In this document: piece after piece, positions 42,120 through 49,980 of the stretch | How positions within the stretch are numbered: position 1 is the stretch's first letter | Layout of the letters: each line of letters begins with the position of its first letter | Assembly: GCF_027587025.1 (NCBI RefSeq) | Contig: NZ_JAPPTI010000007.1 | Coordinates: forward strand, 62,001 to 126,000 | DNA: 64,000 nt | Direction: 5' to 3' | Source of the DNA: Vibrio sp. LaRot3 | GTDB taxonomy: Bacteria; Pseudomonadota; Gammaproteobacteria; Enterobacterales; Vibrionaceae | The notes under the pieces: model-generated | What the model saw: the letters and a program-made list of their open reading frames with translations, nothing else | Database searches by the model: none | What the model was told of the DNA's origin: nothing | Translations under genes and position numbers: made by a program

Positions 42120-43292
42120 TTAATTTTCAGCGACGTAGTGAATGGCGGTAATATTCGACATACTGTCCGTGAGTTGCTGATAATATGGATTCCAAGTGAG
42201 TCTAGCGTGTACTTTTCCTTCTTCCTCATACCCCCATGCAGACCACCAAACCTCGCCCCCTTGCTCGCAATAATCCGTCGCTTTTTGGCTCATGCTGTTC
42301 ATACACATCCTGTGTTCACCATTTTGGCCGTAGTAAGGGTTACTAGGTGCAAACAGTGGGCTCATGTGTGACGCCGTACTGATGTGTAAATTGTCTAGCT
42401 TCATTGTGTTAGATTGAACCGACGACGAGTCAAATTGTGTTTCGCCATACCAAAGGAGTTGGTTATTTGGATTGGTGAATCGTTGATCGAACAGTTCTTT
42501 GACTTCTTCTGGGTCGATGATGCTATCCGCTTCCGCCACTGCGATAAGTGTTGGTATAGCCACCGTGTGCTTTTTGAGACTTTTTCGTAGCTGTACGGCA
42601 CTCTCTGTGTACGCAATAGCACCATTGATAGGGGCTGAGGTATAACGTGCTTTGTTGTTCTCTTCGGCATCATAGCCATCAATGAAAATGGAGGCGAGTG
42701 GAGCGAACTTTTCCATGATTGGAGCGCGAGACTGAAAGCCTGGTGAAAACAGGATTAAGCCATCAATCTCTCCTTGTTCAACACTATGAATGGTTACAAG
42801 GTTACCCCCAGTCGAAAACCCTCCTAACCATACTTGCTGATAGTCATTTTTTAGTAGGTTGGCGTAGTGATCGACTATGTGTTGCCAATCTTGGTAATGG
42901 GGTAGGTTGAGATCAGATGGTTTACTACCATGACCGGGCAGCAACAAGGTTTGTACGTAAAAGCCTTGCTGGCGAAGCGTTTGAGCAACATCAGAGAAGC
43001 TGTAAGGCGAATCGCCCAAGCCATGTACTAGCAAAATGGCCTTATTGGTCACCGTATCTGGTTTTAATTCAAACGGCATGTTCATGGCAATTTCTTGGTC
43101 GTGCTCATCGCTCATGTAGCCACGATTCTTTACAAGCCAAGAGTGCGTTTCCGTTAGGTAATCTGAAAACGTCGGCTGAATGTAATTGTAATACTGTTCT
43201 GATTGGTTCAATGGCATTGGGTTACTTGAAGCGCAGCCTAAAAGTGACAATGCAAAACCAAGCAAAATGGCAATGTAAGGGAGTGTCTTCAT
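42120..43292 (-). CDS. Alpha/beta hydrolase lipoprotein
   Basis: 390 aa from ATG 43292 (MKTLPYIAILLGFALSLLGC); the longer frame to 43430 lacks a signal and covers the operator. It is a lipoprotein (LLGC) with an alpha/beta-hydrolase fold: oxyanion LLVHGLGDSPYSF, Ser nucleophile in LGGFSTGGNLVT, acid in AEADSIIDPEEV and His in ASHMSPLF. It is a probable esterase or lipase of the cell envelope. A 37-bp tandem operator lies 68 bases before the start, matching the one before the hydrolase at 45671. Confidence 0.86.
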   Translation of the reverse strand: MKTLPYIAILLGFALSLLGCASSNPMPLNQSEQYYNYIQPTFSDYLTETHSWLVKNRGYMSDEHDQEIAMNMPFELKPDTVTNKAILLVHGLGDSPYSFSDVAQTLRQQGFYVQTLLLPGHGSKPSDLNLPHYQDWQHIVDHYANLLKNDYQQVWLGGFSTGGNLVTIHSVEQGEIDGLILFSPGFQSRAPIMEKFAPLASIFIDGYDAEENNKARYTSAPINGAIAYTESAVQLRKSLKKHTVAIPTLIAVAEADSIIDPEEVKELFDQRFTNPNNQLLWYGETQFDSSSVQSNTMKLDNLHISTASHMSPLFAPSNPYYGQNGEHRMCMNSMSQKATDYCEQGGEVWWSAWGYEEEGKVHARLTWNPYYQQLTDSMSNITAIHYVAEN

Positions 43293-43359
43293 AATGTTTA
43301 CTTCAAATACAAAGTGTGATGCTAGTGGAGAGAGTGTAAACACTCGCTGTCGTCGAGTC

Positions 43360-43396
43360 AGTGCACAAAATGCCGTAACTTGTATACAAAACTCCG
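43360..43396 (-). promoter_or_regulatory. 37-bp tandem operator (copy A) upstream of the lipoprotein hydrolase
   Basis: In gene direction it reads as two direct half-sites 21 bp apart: CGGAGTTTTGTATACA and CGGCATTTTGTGCACT. A second copy at 45574-45610 matches it at 31 of 37 positions with the same orientation and nearly the same distance to its gene (68 versus 61 bases). Tandem direct repeats with about 21-bp spacing are the usual AraC-family site. Confidence 0.72.
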
Positions 43397-43408
43397 AATC
43401 AGCAATTT

Positions 43409-44410
43409 TTATTTGTTTTGTTCGCGCCAATTGGATGGCGTATTACCTTCTTGCTGCTTAAAAGCACGAAAGAATGAGTTCTGATCTTCATAACCAAGCA
43501 ATACCGCAATTTCATAGAGGCTGAGCCCCTCTTGTAATAGATACTGTTTAGCCATCTCTAAACGAACAAGGTTAAGTAGCTATTTAAACGTATGACCTTC
43601 ATTGGTAATACGTCTTTGCAAGGTACGTACGCTAACGCCAAGCTCTTTGGCCACGTCATTTAATGTGGGGCTGCCAGCACTTAGAACTTGTTCAATAATC
43701 CACTTTACTTGTTCGCAATAACTTTGCGATTGGCGCTGGTGAGTGATGGCTTGTTCAAGTTGTGGCAACAGCATGTCGGATAGGGCTTGGTTATAGCCTT
43801 CTAGCGGGGTGTCCAGTTCCGATGCTTTTAAAACAATAGCATTGTGGTCGCAGTTAAATTTGATCGGCGCGCTGTATAACTGTTCCAAGTCCCACTCGTT
43901 AGATGGTGACCGTTGTAGATGTATGGCCGCAATCTCTATTTTTGTCGCGCTATTATCACGGCCAAGGGCGAGCAAAAAGCTCAGAGTAGTATCGACAAGC
44001 GAATCGGGTATTCGCTGATGATTGAGCCATTCAATACTGATCTTAGCCATACCATTACTCTCGTTTACGGTAATGATTTCTGGCGCACACAATCGCTTAA
44101 AGCGCGCTACTCTTAACAGGGCGCTGCGATAATCCTTTGCTAACGATGCGGCAAATAACTCAGGAGGTAATCGTGTCACTTTGATGGTTTTAACGAAATC
44201 AAAACCAATATCTGCATTGTTTGTTATAGCAGGTAAGGATTGCCAAATGGAGAAAAACTGCTGCGTAGTCGGTGTTGCTTGATTCAGCAATACCGACGTT
44301 GGAATTTGCGCATGCTGGGCAATGGCTTGACGAGATGCTCCAAGTTTTTCAAGCATCAGCCAGAAACCGTCATTAACACGCACTTTGTCTTCGCTAAATT
44401 GTTTAACCAT
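43409..44410 (-). pseudogene. AraC-family regulator interrupted by one in-frame amber codon
   Basis: From ATG 44410 the frame encodes 276 aa and meets TAG at 43580-43582, but the same frame continues for 56 more sense codons to TAA at 43409-43411. Before the TAG is the first HTH (LNDVAKELGVSVRTLQRRIT); after it comes the rest of the AraC domain (LLNLVRLEMAKQYLLQEGLS, YEIAVLLGYEDQNSFFRAF). At the TAG most relatives have Gln (TFKQLL), so a single CAG to TAG change explains it. The N-terminal part is of the arabinose-binding-type AraC group. Nonfunctional unless the stop is suppressed. Confidence 0.85.
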
Positions 44411-44431
44411 GGTTTCTACCCATTCAGTACA

Positions 44432-44445
44432 ATCACCTAGGTGAT
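44432..44445. promoter_or_regulatory. Perfect palindrome upstream of the AraC-type gene
   Basis: ATCACCTAGGTGAT is a perfect 14-bp palindrome 22 bases before the ATG at 44410. It is a possible operator, from position only. Confidence 0.4.
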
Positions 44446-44494
44446 GTTCATATGTTCATTTTCTCATCTGAAAATCTGTGCAACGCATTGACGA

Positions 44495-44533
44495 AAAAAT
44501 AGGAATAGCTGAGCAGGTGTCTCTCACCTGCTC
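44495..44533 (-). terminator. Terminator after the minus-strand hydrolase
   Basis: GAGCAGGTG / CACCTGCTC perfect 9-bp stem (44511-44533) just past the stop at 44541. On the minus strand a TATTTTTTC tract follows some 16 bases later. Confidence 0.62.
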
Positions 44534-44540
44534 AAAGCTA

Positions 44541-45443
44541 TTACTGCATATATTGATTAAAAAACTCAATCATTTGTTCTGGATTATCACCAAAATAGTT
44601 ATAGCCATCAAAGCGCTGAGTTGTGCCTTCTACCCAAAATAGTTTTTTCTCTTTGGTGCCGAGTAGGTCGAACGTTGTCTGTACATCGTCAGGCTTAGTC
44701 CATGCATCGTCTCTTACCTGAATAATGAAGGTAGGCGTATGCACGTTTACCGCGTATGGATGTGGCGTCATTTCTGAATTTGGTAAGCCACCAAGCTTGC
44801 GTTGTTCTAAGTCGATTTCATCCATTCTATCGCCAACGCCGGCCATATTGGCAAAGATTTGGGCCGGAACTCCAGCAGAACAAGGTTGTGGGCAGACGAG
44901 CGCTTTCACATCGGTAAAAAATTCCGGATGTTTGCTCATTGCAACCATAGTGGCGTTACCACCCGCGCATGGGCTAAATAGGCCTACTTGCATTTGCTTT
45001 AAATGCGGTTGGGTTTGCGCATATTGCATTGCGCCAATCACATCGCGCCATTCATAAAAGCCAAGGCCAACTGCACCACCATGTGCATCACCACTGTGGC
45101 CGTGATTGCGCATATCATAAGCTAATACGTTATAGCCCGCTTTGTGTAGCTCAGCTTGGATTTTTACTAGGTCTACTTCAACGTCGCTGAAATTGCTCCA
45201 AGGTTCTAAGTGTCCTGGGAAGCCGTAACGGTTAAACGTCCCTGGGTGGTTAAAAATGATCAGTTTGTTGGAGTCAGCCGGAATGAACCAACCTTCTAGA
45301 GGGACACCATCCATAGCTTGGAAGAACACATTTTGGTATTCCAATCCATAATCAGCTGGTGTTTTTAGAATAGGAGCACGTATTGGTTTTACTGAGCCAG
45401 CGATATTTTTGATGGCTTGTAGGGCTTGTTGTTCGTCTAACAT
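44541..45443 (-). CDS. Alpha/beta hydrolase, Cys-nucleophile type
   Basis: 300 aa from ATG 45443 (GAGAGG upstream); the open frame reaches 45470. Alpha/beta-hydrolase fold with LIIFNHPGTFNRYG, YDMRNHGHSGDAHGG, then QVGLFSPCAGGNATMVAMS, where the nucleophile elbow has Cys in place of Ser, as in dienelactone hydrolases. The late part FWVEGTTQRFDGYNYFG should contain the acid/His region. Cytoplasmic. It is divergent from the similar gene at 45671 and shares the intergenic operator region. The substrate is unknown. Confidence 0.82.
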   Translation of the reverse strand: MLDEQQALQAIKNIAGSVKPIRAPILKTPADYGLEYQNVFFQAMDGVPLEGWFIPADSNKLIIFNHPGTFNRYGFPGHLEPWSNFSDVEVDLVKIQAELHKAGYNVLAYDMRNHGHSGDAHGGAVGLGFYEWRDVIGAMQYAQTQPHLKQMQVGLFSPCAGGNATMVAMSKHPEFFTDVKALVCPQPCSAGVPAQIFANMAGVGDRMDEIDLEQRKLGGLPNSEMTPHPYAVNVHTPTFIIQVRDDAWTKPDDVQTTFDLLGTKEKKLFWVEGTTQRFDGYNYFGDNPEQMIEFFNQYMQ

Positions 45444-45573
45444 ATCTACCTCTCTTTTGGGGTGTTTCACTGTTTGGTTGATGAGGTAACTTTATCGCGA
45501 CTTTGATAGAGGGTAACTAGCCAAGCGTGCCAGTTAATATGCAAACCGTGCCAATGTAGAAAATGGCTTGTTG

Positions 45574-45610
45574 CGGATTTTTGTATACACATTGCGGTGT
45601 TTTGTGCACT
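45574..45610 (+). promoter_or_regulatory. 37-bp tandem operator (copy B) upstream of hydrolase 45671
   Basis: Half-sites CGGATTTTTGTATACA and CGGTGTTTTGTGCACT in direct repeat, 21 bp apart, in the same orientation relative to the gene as copy A. It lies 61 bases before the ATG at 45671. Being between divergent hydrolase genes, it could control both. Confidence 0.72.
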
Positions 45611-45670
45611 GACCAAGTCATCAGCATTGCTTAGTATGGCTACATCGAAACAGCAAAGAGAGATACCAAG

Positions 45671-46612
45671 ATGAATGTACAAAAGGTCGAATTTAAAAGT
45701 GCAGGTCTAACACTTATCGGTGAGCTTTACCTACCACAAGGTTTTGATCAATCCAAGCAGTACAAAACCATAGTCGTTACGCCTCCTGCTCATCAAATTA
45801 AAGAACAAACACCGGCAGTATATGGGCCTCTTTTTGCAAACATGGGCTTTGTATATTTCGCATTTGATTACAACAGCAAAGGTGAATCAGAAGGCTATGC
45901 TGAAGGTTTCCGCAATGACGAAAATGCTTTCCGTAAACATGAAGATTTACGCAATGCGATCTCTTATTTAAGTGCTCAGCCATTTGTCGATAATGATCAA
46001 CTCTATGGCGTTGGTATTTGTGGTGGCGGTAATATCATGAGTAGTGTGCTAATAACGGATATGCGCGTTAAAGCCTTTGCTTCTATTAGTGCCATGCTAG
46101 CAACGGATGCGATGTTTTTTGCTGATAGCTCTGCGTTTCAAGGCATGATTACCGCGGCTAACCAAGCTCGCCAACGTATGTTTGATACTCAACAAACCGA
46201 AACATTCGACTTGTTTGGATACGATGACCCACATTATCTGGAGAACAACCCGAACCTTTCTGGCGCTCAATTAGATGGCTATGATTTTTACGGAACAAGT
46301 CGCGCAGGGAGTGAGACTTACCCTAGGTTCTCTAACCAAGTTTTGAGTAACATCTATGAGTCTGCGGTGATTAACATTGGTGAGCAATACGCAGATCGCA
46401 TGGTTCAACCTTTCCTAGGAGTGGTGGGTGAGCTGGCGGATACCGCGATTGCAACAGAGTTATTTTATGACAAGGTCACATCTGCTAAAGAGCTGTTTAA
46501 AGTGCCGGGCGCGAATCATGTAGACTTGTATGATGTAGAAGAGTATGTCACCGTCGCCGCAGAGAAAATTGCGTATTTCTTTGACAGTCTACATACGGGT
46601 AATAATGCTTAA
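45671..46612 (+). CDS. Alpha/beta hydrolase (dienelactone hydrolase-like)
   Basis: 313 aa. Fold motifs: TIVVTPPAHQIKEQTPAVYG, FDYNSKGESEGYAEGF and the nucleophile elbow YGVGICGGGNIMSS with Cys rather than Ser, then LGVVGELADTAIAT and GANHVDLYD with the His. It belongs to the YcjY/DLH-like group that also includes uncharacterised hydrolases near AraC regulators. It is preceded by operator copy B and followed by an AraC gene, so control by that regulator is likely. The substrate is unknown. Confidence 0.84.
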   Translation: MNVQKVEFKSAGLTLIGELYLPQGFDQSKQYKTIVVTPPAHQIKEQTPAVYGPLFANMGFVYFAFDYNSKGESEGYAEGFRNDENAFRKHEDLRNAISYLSAQPFVDNDQLYGVGICGGGNIMSSVLITDMRVKAFASISAMLATDAMFFADSSAFQGMITAANQARQRMFDTQQTETFDLFGYDDPHYLENNPNLSGAQLDGYDFYGTSRAGSETYPRFSNQVLSNIYESAVINIGEQYADRMVQPFLGVVGELADTAIATELFYDKVTSAKELFKVPGANHVDLYDVEEYVTVAAEKIAYFFDSLHTGNNA

Positions 46613-46684
46613 CTCACCAACAAAATACGTTGATTGAGATATCGAAGAGCAGGGATGCTCTTTGAATTTCTATAAGGTCGTTAT

Positions 46685-47602
46685 ATGAAAAAGTATCAGT
46701 TCAATACCATTGCAGAGCAAAATGAAGCGCTGGGCGTTCGTCCCCCAGAGCACCCGTTGTTCGACATCATTAAGATGAGTTCTAAGCGGGATGATAATCC
46801 GCTTAGCTGTGACGGTGGTTTTACGATCAGTTCAAGCTTCTACTCCATATCGCTCAAACATATTACGTCAGGCGAACTGCTCTATGGCCGAACTAAATAC
46901 GATTGCTCTAATGGTACGATGATCTTTATTGCCCCCGAACAAGAGCTTACAGGGGTAGGAATTAAAGTTGAATCAGTCGCGAGAACGATCTGTTTTCATG
47001 AAGATTATATCCGAGGCCACAAGCTACAAGAGCAGCTAAAGCAATACCATTTCTTTAATTATTCAGTGAATGAGGCTTTGCATCTTTCCCCTAAAGAAGA
47101 ACAACAAATGGCGACTATTTTTGATGCGATTGATGCGGAGTATCAAAATAATACCGATGAGTTTACCAGAGAGCTGATTTTGTCTCAGTTAGGAACGTTG
47201 TTGATGTATGCCAACCGGTATTATTACCGTCAGTTTTTGATGCGTAAGCAAGCTGATAGTTCGGTTTACGATAAGTTTGCTGTACTGCTAGAACAACGTA
47301 TGGCCGCGATTGAGCAAGAGTCGACAAGTATTCCTGAAGTGGAAGAGTTGGCGAGCAATATGAATATGACGAGCCGATATTTAAGTGATGCGCTTAAAGC
47401 TGAAACCGGCAAAACAACCAAAGATTGGATACATAAAGCGTTGATCGAACGTTCAAAAGATCTATTGCTATCAACGAAAGATTCTGTCGCGACAATCGCC
47501 TACGCGCTTGGCTTCGAATATCCGCAATATTTCTCGCGTCTATTCAAAAACAAGGTGGGTCTAACCCCTTCAGAGTATCGCGCAGAGAATATTAGGCATT
47601 AA
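46685..47602 (+). CDS. AraC-family transcriptional regulator
   Basis: 305 aa. The C-terminal AraC DNA-binding domain spans residues about 200-302: VEELASNMNMTSRYLSDALK for the first HTH and SVATIAYALGFEYPQYFSRL with FKNKVGLTPSEYR for the second. The N-terminal part (residues 1-170) is a cupin-like sensor. Both HTH motifs are intact, unlike the AraC-type gene at 44410. It lies just after the hydrolase at 45671 and is the best in-window candidate for binding the 37-bp operators. It ends inside the convergent GNAT gene (11-base overlap). Confidence 0.92.
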   Translation: MKKYQFNTIAEQNEALGVRPPEHPLFDIIKMSSKRDDNPLSCDGGFTISSSFYSISLKHITSGELLYGRTKYDCSNGTMIFIAPEQELTGVGIKVESVARTICFHEDYIRGHKLQEQLKQYHFFNYSVNEALHLSPKEEQQMATIFDAIDAEYQNNTDEFTRELILSQLGTLLMYANRYYYRQFLMRKQADSSVYDKFAVLLEQRMAAIEQESTSIPEVEELASNMNMTSRYLSDALKAETGKTTKDWIHKALIERSKDLLLSTKDSVATIAYALGFEYPQYFSRLFKNKVGLTPSEYRAENIRH

Positions 47603-48143
47603 GCTTTAGCCATGATTCTCGACTTAAACCATATATTGCGTGATCAACAATTCGACCATTTAGGTTTTCATTGCGCGTAATGATTCCTTCAAGTTTAAAA
47701 CCAAGTCGTTCGCATACGTTACGGCTTGGTTGATTGTCGGTAGCCGCAGAGATTTGTACCTTTTCCATCGTTAGCTTAGTAAAAGCGAATTCCGTCAGTT
47801 TAGCGACCGAGCGGCTAACAATCCCTTTGCCTTGATAGTCTGCATCCAACCAATAACCGATTTCGACTCTTTTTAGCTGCTGATTAATTTTGTTGAAGCT
47901 TACGTTGCCCACCACTTGTCCTTGATAAACCATCGCACAAACCATGGACTTGCCCTCTGCGTATTCACGTAGTGAACGTTCAACAAACGAGAGGAAGAAG
48001 GCTTCATCATGAGCATGAGGTGGCCATGCAAGCCATTGGCTTAGGTAGTCACGCTGCTTAGAGATGATTTGCAAATAGAGTTGCGCAAATGAAGGCTCGA
48101 CAAGAGCAAGAGTTAGATTGTCATCGATAGTTAGAGTAAACAT
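47592..48143 (-). CDS. GNAT N-acetyltransferase of RimJ/RimL type
   Basis: 183 aa. Features: LTLALVEPSFAQLYLQIIS at the start, VGNVSFNKINQQLKRVEIGY in the middle, the acetyl-CoA loop YWLDADYQGKGIVSRSVAKL and the late NQPSRNVCERLGFKLEGI. RimJ/RimL-type enzymes acetylate N-termini of ribosomal or other proteins. Cytoplasmic. The gene overlaps the AraC gene's end and precedes the phosphatase gene in the same direction by 9 bases. Confidence 0.88.
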   Translation of the reverse strand: MFTLTIDDNLTLALVEPSFAQLYLQIISKQRDYLSQWLAWPPHAHDEAFFLSFVERSLREYAEGKSMVCAMVYQGQVVGNVSFNKINQQLKRVEIGYWLDADYQGKGIVSRSVAKLTEFAFTKLTMEKVQISAATDNQPSRNVCERLGFKLEGIITRNENLNGRIVDHAIYGLSRESWLKLNA

Positions 48144-48152
48144 AGATTTCCT

Positions 48153-48713
48153 TTAAGACGGGACCGGTTTGGTCAATTCGATACTGCTCCAAAAACCACT
48201 GCCTTTTTGCTTGACTTGCCAACCACGTTTAACGAGCTCTTTTGCTATGAACCGATTGGCTAGGCCATGTCCAAAAACAGCAATATTAGGTGTTTGCGTA
48301 ACTTGCTGTTCAAGTGAGTCGACTGCTTTTCTGATTCGTGCTCGTCCGCGTGTGATTGATTCACTGTTACCCGATATGCCAAATAACCAAAGTATCCGTG
48401 AGATTGCGAGCCAGTGGTTAACCTTCATTTTTAATGGAATTTTCAAACGAGGAATGTCGAGCTCTCGAAGTTCAGGCAAAACCATATCTGGCTGCTTGCC
48501 AATGCAAAGTTGTGCTGAGTGGCGGGCGCGATTTAAGTTGCTTGCGAAGATAAAATGCCCCGTCAGTTTGTCTTGTAACGGTTTAGTTGGCTGGCTATCT
48601 TCAGCTATATAGGAGTGGTTATATGCTCGAACCCAATTGGCAAACCCAGACGCTTTGACCGTCGGGTTACAGCTTGCTGTCGGTTTACCGTGACGAACTA
48701 AGGTAATATTCAA
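48153..48713 (-). CDS. Histidine phosphatase (phosphoglycerate mutase-like)
   Basis: 186 aa. The RHG motif is at the N-terminus (MNITLVRHGKPTASCNPT, His8) and the second His is in NIAVFGHGLANRFIA. SixA/PhoE-like small phosphatase, cytoplasmic. The substrate cannot be named. Upstream of the GNAT 47592 gene by 9 bases, so a two-gene transcription unit is likely. Confidence 0.83.
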   Translation of the reverse strand: MNITLVRHGKPTASCNPTVKASGFANWVRAYNHSYIAEDSQPTKPLQDKLTGHFIFASNLNRARHSAQLCIGKQPDMVLPELRELDIPRLKIPLKMKVNHWLAISRILWLFGISGNSESITRGRARIRKAVDSLEQQVTQTPNIAVFGHGLANRFIAKELVKRGWQVKQKGSGFWSSIELTKPVPS

Positions 48714-48762
48714 AATACCTCCCTGTATTTTGTATCGCTATGTTATCGAAGGCGTATAAAAA

Positions 48763-49119
48763 CTAATTCGGAATAGGTAGGTTATGTGCTTTTAGGAAGC
48801 TGAGCTTATCCCAATATCCGCGCTGAAATACAATCAGGCCGTTTTCAAATTGAAAGAAACCACAACCACGGAGGCCAATAGGATCTTTCCATTCTAAGAT
48901 TGCCCATTCTCCATCTTGGAAAATGTTCTCAACAATACATACCATCTCTGCCGCAGAAAACTCATCGGTAAACATTTGCTTGATCGCGCTTTTTCCAATT
49001 ACAGGCTCATTGGCCACCTGATGGTTTATTGCGTTGTCGCTGTAAAACTCAGCGATCTTTTCTGCATCGCCTTGGTTAAAAGCATCTACCCATTTCTCAA
49101 CAATTTGTTTTGGTTCCAT
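48763..49119 (-). CDS. SnoaL-like (NTF2-fold) protein
   Basis: 118 aa. The pattern MEPKQIVEKWVDAFNQGDAE, KIAEFYSDNAINHQVANEPV, IGKSAIKQMFTDEF and GCGFFQFENGLIVFQRGYWD is a textbook SnoaL-type cone-fold protein. Such proteins are small isomerases, hydrolases or binders. The gene is transcribed alone toward the phosphatase gene and is not linked to the T6SS operon. Confidence 0.83.
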   Translation of the reverse strand: MEPKQIVEKWVDAFNQGDAEKIAEFYSDNAINHQVANEPVIGKSAIKQMFTDEFSAAEMVCIVENIFQDGEWAILEWKDPIGLRGCGFFQFENGLIVFQRGYWDKLSFLKAHNLPIPN

Positions 49120-49335
49120 TGGATGTCCTCACGGAAAGTAGCCAAAATTCAATATGTTCCAAATTTATATTGATTGCAATATGGAGGTGTTAATTTATAT
49201 AAATGCCTTTCTATTATTTGATGAGGGAAGCTTGGTTAGTGTTTTTTTCGTTATCTTTTTAAAGGACGCTTAGTGGTTTTAGTATTCCCTCGACTCATAA
49301 AAGTGAATGAAATTGAATAGTTCACAAGTGAATTT

Positions 49336-49980
49336 TTAAATCCTTGTTATTTCGTAATACTTGGCAGATACCCCCTGACAGCTGTGAGCTTGCTGATTCA
49401 GTTGTGTATCAATAATACTTCGTGCAAGGGCGTAGTAATCGTCTTTGCTTGAAACTACGCCCAGTCTTAGCTTGGCGTTAGGTGAGCTGTATTTTGGTGT
49501 GATGCTGGTAGAGGCGTGGATTTGGTATCGAGAGCCAATAGGTAACACACTACCAAAGTCGATCAGCCTTACCTCGTGCTCTGAAGTAACAATGATATTT
49601 GAAGGTTTGATATCACCATGAATCATTCCTGTGAGGTGCAAGTGCTGCAAGGCAACTTCTAGATTAATTGCAATTGGATTCAAACGGGTTTGCCAACTGA
49701 GTTTGTTGAGATGAACGCCAGAAAAGCGTTCAAGTAGTAGCCAATCTGTTTGATTCAATGAGCCTGAATCCCAAATCGCAGGCCAATAATTGCTCATGTA
49801 GTTGCTGAGAAATTTGGCTTCACGCATTAGAGCAATTTTCTCTGCAGTCGTTTGAGCGATTTTAACCACCACGTCACCATAGTGTGGATGCGTGCAGGCA
49901 AAGACTTTGGGTGCCATTGCATGCTGAGCAACGACACCACAGGCTTTGAACAGTAACTGATGGTTGGCGAGACTATCCAC
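49336..49980 (-). CDS. Ser/Thr protein kinase at the end of the T6SS operon
   Basis: 214 aa, a short kinase domain. The ATP-binding Lys sits in DVVVKIAQ, the catalytic loop is MIHGDIKPSNIIV (HGDxKxxN) and the DFG motif is IDFGSV. There is no transmembrane segment, unlike PpkA. It overlaps tssM by one base (ATG in the TAG/ATG junction), so it is coupled to the T6SS operon; with the FHA protein upstream it likely forms a phosphorylation-based control module. No phosphatase is in the window. Confidence 0.86.
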   Translation of the reverse strand: MDSLANHQLLFKACGVVAQHAMAPKVFACTHPHYGDVVVKIAQTTAEKIALMREAKFLSNYMSNYWPAIWDSGSLNQTDWLLLERFSGVHLNKLSWQTRLNPIAINLEVALQHLHLTGMIHGDIKPSNIIVTSEHEVRLIDFGSVLPIGSRYQIHASTSITPKYSSPNAKLRLGVVSSKDDYYALARSIIDTQLNQQAHSCQGVSAKYYEITRI

